A DNA stretch of 39,558 nt from Deltaproteobacteria bacterium (GTDB taxonomy: Bacteria; Desulfobacterota; Desulfobacteria; Desulfobacterales; Desulfosarcinaceae): NCBI GenBank assembly GCA_002747175.1, contig PDTK01000043.1, positions 1-39,558 of the forward strand. Reading direction: 5' to 3'. The position numbers were made by a program, and so were the translations under genes. The notes under the pieces were generated by a model. That model saw only the letters and a program-made list of their open reading frames with translations. It made no database searches and was not told the origin of the DNA. Below are positions 1 to 7,312 of the stretch, one piece after another (the first letter of the stretch is position 1; each line of letters begins with the position of its first letter).

Positions 1-261
1 GTTATCCTCACCGAAACGCCTGTGGATCGCACCGGAGGCAGTCTCCGGGAATACAAAAGCAGAACAGGTATCGATCACTTGATACAGTTTATAGCAACTT
101 TGAATGGATCGAACAAGGCACGAAATTCATCTATTTTCACTGATTTTCAAAAAAATTGGATTATGTCAGAAGCCGCAAGGGGCATGACAGACCTTTTTGT
201 CTTGGGTATTTTCAAGCGACGGCATCCTTTTGAGTTTAAAAATAAAAAAAGGAAACTGTAA
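1..261 (+). other. Possible 3' end of an unidentified gene
   Basis: The reading frame starting at base 1 is open from the window edge to a TAA at 259-261. It could be the last 86 codons of a gene that begins outside the window, or a 79-residue ORF from a GTG at 22. The predicted protein has a lysine- and arginine-rich C-terminus and no domain I recognise. No ribosome binding site is convincing in front of the internal GTG. A second frame is also open for part of this stretch, so the coding status is uncertain. Confidence 0.2.
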
Positions 262-379
262 TCGCTCGTGAGATTCTTTTGAGATCCGCGCGCGAGAATC
301 AAAAGCCGTAAGTTCCGCTTGAATTTTTCACAACGTTTGGGCGTTCACCGGGAATCCCTGGCAGCGACAATAATCATTT

Positions 380-409
380 TTCAAATTGTACTTGGATATG
401 CTATATAAT
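380..409 (+). promoter_or_regulatory. Putative sigma-70 promoter before RNA element copy 1
   Basis: A perfect TATAAT lies at 404-409. A weak TTCAAA at 380-385 sits 18 bp upstream and could be the -35 box. Transcription would begin near 416, about 55 nt before the conserved stem of the structured element. The -10 is good and the -35 is poor. Confidence 0.35.
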
Positions 410-415
410 ACAATT

Positions 416-566
416 TTTGAGGAAAAGGCGTCAGGGGCATTTTGAGCCCAAAAGAAGATGCCTGCTCACGAGGCACCGGCAACCGGCAGGTCGTAGACTG
501 GCCGTCAGCAAAGCAAATGCGATGCCCTGTGAGCACCTGCAAAAAAGGAGGCGTGTGGCCTCCTTT
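416..566 (+). ncRNA. Candidate structured RNA, copy 1
   Basis: This is the shortest of three related elements in the window. The closing stem pairs GCTCAC (474-479) with GTGAGC (529-534), whereas copies 2 and 3 have GTTCAC with GTGAAC, so one base pair has changed on both sides. The 3' block 504-535 aligns without gaps to copies 2 and 3, including the shared GCCCTGTGA. A promoter-like TATAAT lies just upstream and a hairpin terminator just downstream, so it could be a free-standing small RNA of about 150 nt. Strand and transcript ends are inferred. I cannot match it to a known RNA family. Confidence 0.45.
541..566 (-). terminator. Rho-independent terminator of tRNA-Arg, possibly bidirectional
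   Basis: A perfect 9-bp stem, AAAGGAGGC (544-552) with GCCTCCTTT (558-566), encloses a 5-nt loop. Read on the minus strand it is followed by six T (bases 546-541), so it is a good terminator for the tRNA-Arg gene that ends at 580. On the plus strand the T run is only three bases, so it would be a weaker end for RNA element copy 1. Confidence 0.8.
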
Positions 567-579
567 ATATGGATCGAAA

Positions 580-656
<77 letters not shown>

Positions 657-773
657 GCGAACAAAAAATATGCGTAGCATACCGTACAATGATTGTCCAT
701 ACGAAAAGAGGCCATTGATCCGCATAGAAAAATCCCATAGCGACGACAAATGATAGGGGAATCCGATTAAAGT

Positions 774-1718
774 ATGAAAAAAGGGAAAAAAAAAGCAGCC
801 GTCGCGGTACCGAAAAAAAAGCAGCCGCGTGCCGCCGAGCGTCCCAGTGACAAGGCCCTTGTCAAATATGATCCACTTCAGCGTTATCTGGCCGAAATAA
901 GCCGTTACAATCTGCTTACCAGGGAAGAAGAAGTCGAACTCGGAAAACGGGTCCAGGAGCAGGGGGACCAGGAAGCTGCCTATCGCCTGGTCACCTCCAA
1001 TTTGCGTCTCGTGGTCAAAATTGCGCTCGAATTTCAACGGGTGTGGATGCAAAACCTTCTGGACCTGATCCAGGAGGGGAATATCGGCCTGATCCAGGCG
1101 GTGAAAAAATTCGACCCGTATAAAAATGTAAAATTTTCCTATTATGCCTCGTTCTGGATCAAAGCTTATATCCTCAAATTCATCATGGATAACTGGCGGC
1201 TGGTCAAGATTGGTACGACCCAGGGGCAACGGAAACTTTTTTTCAAACTCAAAAAAGAGAAGCAGAAACTCATCGACGAGGGATTCGATCCCAAGCCGAA
1301 ACTCCTTTCCCAGAGGTTGGGTGTTTCAGAGCGTGAAATCGTAGATATGGACCAACGCCTGGATGGCTGGGATATCTCGCTGGATGCACCGCTCAAGGAA
1401 GATTCCGATACGGAACGGATCGAATTCATGAGCACCGATTCGCAGTCTGCCGAAGAGACCGTTGCCAATAAGGAAATGAAGTCCTTACTGAATGCCAAAA
1501 TTACCGAATTCCGCAAACAGATGACGGAAAGGGAACTGGATATTTTCGACCGCCGAATTTTTTCAGATACCCCGGTGACGCTCCAGGAAATTGGTGACAA
1601 ATATGGTATCTCAAGGGAGCGGGTCAGGCAGGTGGAAAAAAATGTGGTCAAGAAAATGAGAGATTATTTCAAAAAAGAAATTCCGGACTTCGAAACCTAT
1701 ACCGAAGGGGTTTCCTGA
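774..1718 (+). CDS. rpoH: RNA polymerase sigma-32 factor RpoH
   Basis: The 314-aa protein directs RNA polymerase to heat-shock and related stress promoters. After a lysine-rich N-terminal tail of about 30 residues it shows sigma region 1.2 (DPLQRYLAEI, about 33-42). Regions 2.1-2.4 follow, including NLLDLIQEGNIGLIQAVKKF (about 94-113) and the aromatic patch FSYYASFWIK. The RpoH box QRKLFFKL (152-159) is diagnostic of the sigma-32 subfamily. A region 4 helix-turn-helix (TLQEIGDKYGISRERVRQVE, about 269-288) closes it. Length is slightly above the E. coli protein (284 aa), mainly through the basic N-terminus. The ATG at 774 is the first good start; a weak purine stretch lies upstream. The gene leads a run of same-strand envelope genes but its spacing does not prove a shared operon. 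Confidence 0.95.
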   Translation: MKKGKKKAAVAVPKKKQPRAAERPSDKALVKYDPLQRYLAEISRYNLLTREEEVELGKRVQEQGDQEAAYRLVTSNLRLVVKIALEFQRVWMQNLLDLIQEGNIGLIQAVKKFDPYKNVKFSYYASFWIKAYILKFIMDNWRLVKIGTTQGQRKLFFKLKKEKQKLIDEGFDPKPKLLSQRLGVSEREIVDMDQRLDGWDISLDAPLKEDSDTERIEFMSTDSQSAEETVANKEMKSLLNAKITEFRKQMTERELDIFDRRIFSDTPVTLQEIGDKYGISRERVRQVEKNVVKKMRDYFKKEIPDFETYTEGVS

Positions 1719-1765
1719 AATCCAACCTTGCAAAAGTCAAAGCTCCACCAGGCAACAACGATAAC

Positions 1766-3484
1766 ATGTATATAATTATATTTAGAATAGTTAAGTCAAT
1801 TTTCATAATGCTCTGGATTGCCTTTTTCACGGCTTGTAGCATGATCGGACCCGGGTCACGACAGTCATCCTCATTTCCGACTGACACCAATCGGATGCGT
1901 CCGGTAAACAGTTACTACCTTTTCTCTGAAGCACACCTGAGCCGTAAAAACGGGAATCTGAATCGCGCCGTCCAACTCCTGAAGCAGGCCGCCGCAGCCG
2001 ATCCGGACTCGATCTATCTTAGACGGGAACTGGCCGGATTATGGCTGTTGAAAAAAGACCCGTCAAAGGCGTTGACGCTCCTTGAGGGGATACTGGATCA
2101 ACACCCCGATGATCTGGAGACCCTGCGATTGGCCGGGCAGGTCTATCGGAACGGCGACGACACCCACAAAGCCATTGATGCCTTCGTCCGCATCCTTGCG
2201 ATAGATCCGAAACAGCAAAACATTTACCTGTTGCTGGGAGACCTGTACATGGGGCAGGAGCAATGGGATGATGCACAGGCCACCTACCTGCAACTGGTCG
2301 ATCATTTCCCCGGCGCCTATGCCGGTTATTTTTTCCTGGGCCGCATCAGTGCCATCAAGGGCGAAAAGGAAAAGGCACGTGACTATTTCAACAAAACACT
2401 GAGCATCGAACCCGAATTGGTGGAGTCCCGCTTTGAATTGGCTGCCATCTATGAAGATGGCGGCGATTTCGCCAAAGCGGCATCGGTTTACGAAGAGATT
2501 CGCCGGCATAACCCCAACAACAACCAGGCCGCCATGGCGCTGGGGTACGCCTATTCAAGGCTTGGAAAAAAGGCGTCCGCACAAGATCTGTTGGTTCCAT
2601 TGGGTGATAAAAGCGTCAGTGACAGATCCGTTGTCCGTACCCTGGTCCGGCATTATCTGGACAAGAACAAGTACGAAGCCGCTGCGATCATCATCGCCGG
2701 CATGCTGGACACGCCGCAACCCAATCCGGACCTTTTTTACCTGGCCGGGGTCGCACTGGATGGAGACAACCGGAAGCAGGCTGCCATTGATGCCCTTCGA
2801 AAGGTGCCGCCCACATCCCGATTTTTTCAGAGCGCCGCCATCCACGCCGCACTGCTGTACCAGGAGATGGAACAGCTTCAAACGGCCATTGCCTTTCTTC
2901 AGGAAACCGTTGACAAAGCGCCCCAGAACCCTGAATTCAGATTATATCTGGGATCTTTTTACGAGCAAACACAAGCCTATCAGGAAGCCGAAGCGATTTT
3001 GAAATCAGGCCTCGAACTGGATCCCAGGCATTCACGCATCTTTTTTCGCCTGGGGGTGGTTTATGACAAATGGGGTCGCAAAGATGAATCCATCGCGGCC
3101 ATGAAGCAGGTCATCCAGCTGGATCCGGAAAATGCCAATGCCTTGAATTACCTTGGGTATACCTATGCCGACATGGGCGTCAATCTCGACCAGGCGGAAC
3201 AATTGATCCGCAAGGCCCTGGCGCACAAACCAGGCGACGGATATATCACCGACAGCCTGGCCTGGGTGTACTACAAGCGCGGAGAGTTCGACAAAGCGCT
3301 TCCATTGTTGGAAGAAGCCGCCCGTCTGGTACCGGAAGATCCCATCGTCAAGGAACATTTGGGAGATGTGTACCGCCAGTTAGACATGATTGACAAGGCC
3401 ATTGAGAGCTACCGGCAGTCCATCAAAAGCGGTCACACGGAAAAAGCGGCCGTGGAAGCGAAGATCAAGCTGTTGAAACCATGA
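1766..3484 (+). CDS. Tetratricopeptide-repeat lipoprotein
   Basis: The 572-aa product starts with a short basic and hydrophobic signal and a lipobox-like FTAC with Cys24, so it is probably a lipoprotein. The rest is a tandem array of TPR units of about 34 residues, such as those around DPKQQNIYLLLGDLYMGQ and DPENANALNYLGYTYADMG. TPR arrays are protein-interaction scaffolds; no catalytic domain is seen. Its stop codon overlaps the start of the next gene by 4 bp (ATGA), so the two are translationally coupled. Pairing with a LolB-like lipoprotein suggests a role in outer-membrane or lipoprotein biogenesis, which is inference. A downstream ATG at 1808 would truncate the signal sequence, so 1766 is preferred. 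Confidence 0.85.
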   Translation: MYIIIFRIVKSIFIMLWIAFFTACSMIGPGSRQSSSFPTDTNRMRPVNSYYLFSEAHLSRKNGNLNRAVQLLKQAAAADPDSIYLRRELAGLWLLKKDPSKALTLLEGILDQHPDDLETLRLAGQVYRNGDDTHKAIDAFVRILAIDPKQQNIYLLLGDLYMGQEQWDDAQATYLQLVDHFPGAYAGYFFLGRISAIKGEKEKARDYFNKTLSIEPELVESRFELAAIYEDGGDFAKAASVYEEIRRHNPNNNQAAMALGYAYSRLGKKASAQDLLVPLGDKSVSDRSVVRTLVRHYLDKNKYEAAAIIIAGMLDTPQPNPDLFYLAGVALDGDNRKQAAIDALRKVPPTSRFFQSAAIHAALLYQEMEQLQTAIAFLQETVDKAPQNPEFRLYLGSFYEQTQAYQEAEAILKSGLELDPRHSRIFFRLGVVYDKWGRKDESIAAMKQVIQLDPENANALNYLGYTYADMGVNLDQAEQLIRKALAHKPGDGYITDSLAWVYYKRGEFDKALPLLEEAARLVPEDPIVKEHLGDVYRQLDMIDKAIESYRQSIKSGHTEKAAVEAKIKLLKP

Positions 3485-4302
3485 TTGATCTGTGTGCCAT
3501 TCCGTTGACCCGCGCCCCATGGCCACAAGTGTTTGGCAGCCATTCAACCTGGCATGTGTGGTGTGTGCTTTTGCTGATCTGGATACCCGCCGCATGCACG
3601 CATTTACCAACCCGAACGGTTCCAACGGATGATGCTGCCGTGCATCTGATGGCAGACCTTGTGCAGATCAACAAAGCGTTGAAACAGTTTAAATGTGTGG
3701 CCCGGATCACCCTGACCGGGCCGGACCGCCCGGCACAGACCTTCCGTGCAGCCATTGCCGGCCAATATCCCAACCGCCTGAGGATCGACTTGCTGGCGCC
3801 CTTCGGGGGGGCGGCTGCCAACTTCTCCAGCGATGGAAACCACCTGTACCTTGTAAACCACAGATCGCGTGAATATCATAAAATCCGATTGGGTGCAGGC
3901 AGCCTCAGCCGCTTGCTCCATGTGGATGTTACCGTGGAGGAATTGGTCGAACTGCTATTGGGGCGCGTCCCCATGGCATCGAAGTGGCAGGCAAAAATGA
4001 CCGAAACCGAATCCAGGGCGCTGTCAGGTCTGGCTTTCCATGACATTTGGGGCATCGAACGCCAGCGGATTGATCTAAATGCCGATCGTCGCCCCGTTGG
4101 TGCTACATGGTATGATCGCCGGCACCATGCGGTCCAACGACTGGTTATTGATGCCCTTCAGGTGGTTGACGGATTCGATCTGCCCGAAAGTCTGGAATTG
4201 AAGGCGAATTCAGGAGACCGGGTCAAGGTACGTATCGAACGCTACATGCCGAATGCGCCCATCAAGGACTCACTTTTTATCCTGGAGCCGCTGCCGTCCT
4301 GA
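3481..4302 (+). CDS. LolB-like / DUF4292-type outer-membrane lipoprotein
   Basis: The 273-aa protein has a hydrophobic segment VWCVLLLIWIPAAC that ends in a lipobox with Cys39. A beta-rich domain follows: FKCVARITLTGP, then a pattern of conserved glycines and LRIDLLAPFGG, then a C-terminal strand region ending RVKVRIERY. This resembles the LolB/LolA beta-barrel-like fold that accepts lipoproteins at the outer membrane. The N-terminal stretch before the hydrophobic core is unusually long (about 25 residues), so a later start may be used, but no better start codon with a ribosome binding site is seen. It overlaps the upstream TPR lipoprotein by 4 bp. Family assignment is from overall pattern rather than an invariant motif. 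Confidence 0.65.
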   Translation: MIDLCAIPLTRAPWPQVFGSHSTWHVWCVLLLIWIPAACTHLPTRTVPTDDAAVHLMADLVQINKALKQFKCVARITLTGPDRPAQTFRAAIAGQYPNRLRIDLLAPFGGAAANFSSDGNHLYLVNHRSREYHKIRLGAGSLSRLLHVDVTVEELVELLLGRVPMASKWQAKMTETESRALSGLAFHDIWGIERQRIDLNADRRPVGATWYDRRHHAVQRLVIDALQVVDGFDLPESLELKANSGDRVKVRIERYMPNAPIKDSLFILEPLPS

Positions 4303-4339
4303 CCCATTTTGACGAAACTATCAAAAAGAGAGTGAGATC

Positions 4340-5185
4340 ATGAACGATCATCCTTCCCCCAACGCAAAAGCTGCCGGCGGCAAGCAGCCGGCTGCCGATT
4401 CCCAGGACCAGCGCATCGCCGATACGCTGTCTAAGATCAACAACAAACTCATCGTCATGAGCGGCAAAGGCGGTGTGGGTAAATCCAGTTTTGCCACCAA
4501 TCTGGCTGTCTCCCTTGCCGTCAAGGGATTTTCCACCGGGCTTTTGGATGTGGACCTGCACGGACCGAGTATCGCCGGCATGCTGGGCATCAATGCCTTG
4601 CTCGATGTGGGCGATGATCAGCGTGTCATCCCCAAAGATGTCCTTTCCCATCTAAAAGTGGTTTCGATGCAGTCTTTGATGAAAGATCCCGACCAGGCCG
4701 TCATTTGGCGTGGACCGGCGAAAACCGGCATCATCCATCAATTCATCGGTGACGTGCAATGGGGCGAACTGGATTTTTTGGTCGTCGATTCCCCTCCGGG
4801 AACAGGAGACGAGCCCTTGAGCGTCGCGCAAACCATTGATGGCGCCAAAGCCCTGATCGTCACCACCCCCCAGGATGTTGCCCAGGCCGATGTTCGCAAA
4901 TCAATCAACTTTTGCCGGACCGTCAATCTGGAGATCGTGGGACTGGTTGAAAACATGGGGCCTTTTGCCTGTCCCTGTTGCGGCAAAACTGTCGAGTTGT
5001 TCAAGCGTCGGGGGGGACGTCGCACCGCCGATACAATGAAGGTCCCCTTTTTGGGAACATTGCCGTTCGACCCCAAGGTTGTTGAAGCCTGTGATACGGG
5101 AAAACCCATCGCATCCGAAAACCAGGGCGGTGAATTCGCTGAAGCGCTTGATCGTGTGGTTGGAGATATTGTCTCCCGCTTATGA
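4340..5185 (+). CDS. mrp: Mrp/NBP35-family Fe-S cluster carrier ATPase
   Basis: The 281-aa cytosolic P-loop protein carries the deviant Walker A GKGGVGKSS (42-50) of the SIMIBI/MinD-Mrp class. It also has the switch motif VDLHGPS (about 71-77), Walker B-like DFLVVDSPPGTGD (about 145-157) and a C-terminal CPCC (Cys211 to Cys214) that can bind a bridging 4Fe-4S cluster. Members transfer Fe-S clusters to apoproteins. The lack of the N-terminal MIP18 domain seen in E. coli Mrp is common in anaerobes. AGAGAGTGAG before the ATG at 4340 provides a plausible ribosome binding site. The stop codon forms an ATGA with a possible 42-aa small ORF, and an HD-domain gene follows. Confidence 0.93.
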   Translation: MNDHPSPNAKAAGGKQPAADSQDQRIADTLSKINNKLIVMSGKGGVGKSSFATNLAVSLAVKGFSTGLLDVDLHGPSIAGMLGINALLDVGDDQRVIPKDVLSHLKVVSMQSLMKDPDQAVIWRGPAKTGIIHQFIGDVQWGELDFLVVDSPPGTGDEPLSVAQTIDGAKALIVTTPQDVAQADVRKSINFCRTVNLEIVGLVENMGPFACPCCGKTVELFKRRGGRRTADTMKVPFLGTLPFDPKVVEACDTGKPIASENQGGEFAEALDRVVGDIVSRL

Positions 5186-5310
5186 CCATCCCTGCCAAAA
5201 GCCCTGGAATTAGAGGCGCGACCGCCCTGTTTCAACCGGCCGATGTACCTCCCCCAAAAACAAAGGTGTTTTACGGGAAAGGCCGGCGGGCATCGACGAT
5301 GGGGAACTGA
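5182..5310 (+). CDS. Possible 42-aa small protein between mrp and the HD gene
   Basis: An ORF of 42 codons begins at an ATG overlapping the mrp stop codon by 4 bp (ATGA), the arrangement also used at several other junctions here. It stops 12 bp before the next gene. The product is basic, with a PPPK motif and a basic GKGRR stretch; I recognise no family. The tight coupling is the only positive evidence, and it may be chance. Confidence 0.25.
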   Translation: MTIPAKSPGIRGATALFQPADVPPPKTKVFYGKGRRASTMGN

Positions 5311-5322
5311 TGGAGCAATTGA

Positions 5323-6516
5323 TTGACGATGGGCACATCTGATAAGGCCGATACCTTTGCAGCACCGCCGGTGCTGGACGAGATCAAATCTGATTTGGAC
5401 AACCGGGAACAGGGTCTTCTGGCACCCATGGCCACGAACAGCCGGTCCGGCGTTCGGCGCCGCCCGATTATTGATTCGGAGGCCGGCTATCGCCTGGCTT
5501 TTTCACTGGATGCCGACCGCATTCTGCACAGCCGGGCCTATACACGCTATATCGATAAAACCCAGGTTTTCTACCTGATCGCCAACGACCACATCACCCA
5601 CCGTGTGCTGCATGTGCAATTGGTGTCCAAAATCGCCCGCACCATCGGTCGTTTTCTCAAACTCAACGAAGACCTGATCGAGGCCATCGCCCTGGGCCAT
5701 GATATCGGCCATACCCCTTTCGGCCATGAAGGAGAACGCTATCTTTCCGACCTTTGCAAAAAGGCCGGTATCGGCCATTTTCTGCACAATGTTCAGAGCA
5801 TTCAGTTCCTGGACTGCGTGGAACGCAAGGGGCGCGGCTGGAACCTGTGCCTGCAGACACTCGACGGGATATTGTGTCACGACGGTGAAATTCACAACCG
5901 TTTGCTTTCCCCGCAGCCGGATAAGGACTTCGGTACTTTCGAAAAAGAGATCTCGGCCAAAAAGGCGAATCCGGACCACCCGCTGATTCCTATGACCTCA
6001 GAAGGTTGCGTCGTCCGCATGGCCGACACCATCGCATATATCGGCCGGGATCTCGAAGACGCCATTCGGCTGGACATACTGAAGCGCGACGATATTCCCG
6101 CCGCCATCACCCGCATCCTGGGCAACACCAACGGCACCATCGTTTACCGTCTTGTGACCGATGTGATTCAGAACAGTCACAACACCCCCCACATCGCTTT
6201 CAGTGCCGAATTGTCCGAGGCTCTCAAGGCCCTGAAAACATTCAATCTCGAAAGGATCTACCTCAACCCCAAAAATAGAATCCATTCGAAAACCATTCAC
6301 GATCTGTTTAACCGGCTGTTCGACATGCGCCTGGAGGACCTGGAGTCCGGCAACCGACGTTCCGACATATTCACCGGTTTTCTGGAAAATATGTCCCAGG
6401 CCTACATTGACGGTCACAGCAGCCCGGAAATCGTCCGTGACTATATCTCCGGCATGACCGACCGCTATTTTCTGCACCAGTTTCCGGAACACCTTCGCCC
6501 CGTTACATCCCGCTGA
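5323..6516 (+). CDS. HD-domain dGTPase-like triphosphohydrolase
   Basis: The 397-aa protein has the layout of bacterial dGTP triphosphohydrolase homologues. An arginine-rich N-terminal substrate segment (SRSGVRRRP) is followed by RILHSRAYTRYIDKTQVF. The HD metal site is a His in THRVLHVQL (about 93), then GHDIGHTPFGHEGE (about 125-138), and an Asp in MADTIAYIGRDLEDA. Such enzymes cleave dNTPs to deoxynucleosides and triphosphate and are cytosolic. The start is ambiguous. TTG at 5323 sits 7 nt after GGAG (5312-5315), which is ideal spacing, while ATG at 5329 would be 13 nt away. The two starts differ by two residues. It follows the mrp operon on the same strand. Confidence 0.85.
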   Translation: MTMGTSDKADTFAAPPVLDEIKSDLDNREQGLLAPMATNSRSGVRRRPIIDSEAGYRLAFSLDADRILHSRAYTRYIDKTQVFYLIANDHITHRVLHVQLVSKIARTIGRFLKLNEDLIEAIALGHDIGHTPFGHEGERYLSDLCKKAGIGHFLHNVQSIQFLDCVERKGRGWNLCLQTLDGILCHDGEIHNRLLSPQPDKDFGTFEKEISAKKANPDHPLIPMTSEGCVVRMADTIAYIGRDLEDAIRLDILKRDDIPAAITRILGNTNGTIVYRLVTDVIQNSHNTPHIAFSAELSEALKALKTFNLERIYLNPKNRIHSKTIHDLFNRLFDMRLEDLESGNRRSDIFTGFLENMSQAYIDGHSSPEIVRDYISGMTDRYFLHQFPEHLRPVTSR

Positions 6517-6800
6517 CGGCAGTCATGATGCCATATCCCGGTATCATCCAAAATGCCGCTTTGCCCATTGATGGGAATTTTGATTGTTTTGGGGCAAGGA
6601 AATGGGCGTATGGGGGCGCACCGAACCGGTTCCCATGGGCCGAAAAAAAGGTTGAGTTTTAGGGCGGAAAAGGATAAAGATGCTTGATAATCAAAGGGTT
6701 TCACGGCTGTTTTCGTTAAGCTGGACGCGTGTGGTAAAAGACTCTCCGTCCCAAGTGCAGCCGCATTTATAACAGAAAACCAGGTGAGGGAGAAAAGAGC
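6517..6800. other. 284-bp intergenic region without a clear gene
   Basis: No convincing ORF lies here. TTGCCC and GGGCAA (about 6561-6598) could pair but there is no T run after them. A weak promoter-like pair, TTGAGT (6652-6657) and TAAAGA (6675-6680) with 17-bp spacing, precedes the LapA-like gene. Otherwise nothing stands out. Confidence 0.3.
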
Positions 6801-7184
6801 ATGAAAAAGGTGAAAGTCGCCTTCTGGATCGTCGTCATCGGATTGGTCGCGCTCATCGTGGGCCAGAACTGGGAGTTTTTCAAAACCCCTACCAGCCTGC
6901 TGGTCAACCTGTTTTTTGCAAAATATGAGACGCCGCATCTGGCCAACGCCGTATTTTTCGTCGCCATCTTCTTCATCGGCCTGCTGATCTCTTATTTCTT
7001 CAGCCTTTTCAAACAATACAAAGACGGTAAGACCATAAAAACACTTCGGGCCAAAGAGGCCAGTCTGGTGGAAACGGTGTCATCCCTGGAAAAACAGCTT
7101 GCCGCGTTCGAGAAGCCTGCCGGCAGTGCGGCAGCGGCCACGCCCATCGATGCGGAACCGTTGCCCGCCGCTGATGGGAAATAA
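6801..7184 (+). CDS. LapA-domain (DUF1049) inner-membrane protein
   Basis: The 127-aa protein has two hydrophobic segments (about 8-22 and 49-72) separated by a loop containing TPTSLLVNLFF. A cytoplasmic coiled-coil-like tail (about 80-110, with KEASLVETVSSLEKQLAAFE) and an Ala-rich end follow. This is the LapA/YciS pattern; in E. coli LapA works with LapB in controlling lipopolysaccharide synthesis. No LapB homologue is adjacent, so the role here is family-based. GAGGGAGAAAAGAGC upstream of the ATG is a good ribosome binding region. It stands alone between longer intergenic gaps. Confidence 0.8.
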   Translation: MKKVKVAFWIVVIGLVALIVGQNWEFFKTPTSLLVNLFFAKYETPHLANAVFFVAIFFIGLLISYFFSLFKQYKDGKTIKTLRAKEASLVETVSSLEKQLAAFEKPAGSAAAATPIDAEPLPAADGK

Positions 7185-7312
7185 TTCGAACCACCCCCTC
7201 AATTGCGGTAATTCGGGTTGGACGACGACCCGATTCGTCACCCCATCCCGGTGATCGCCTGTGTCACCAGCCACTGCAAAGCCGGTAAGGTGCCAAAGCC
7301 AAGTCCCGTTAG

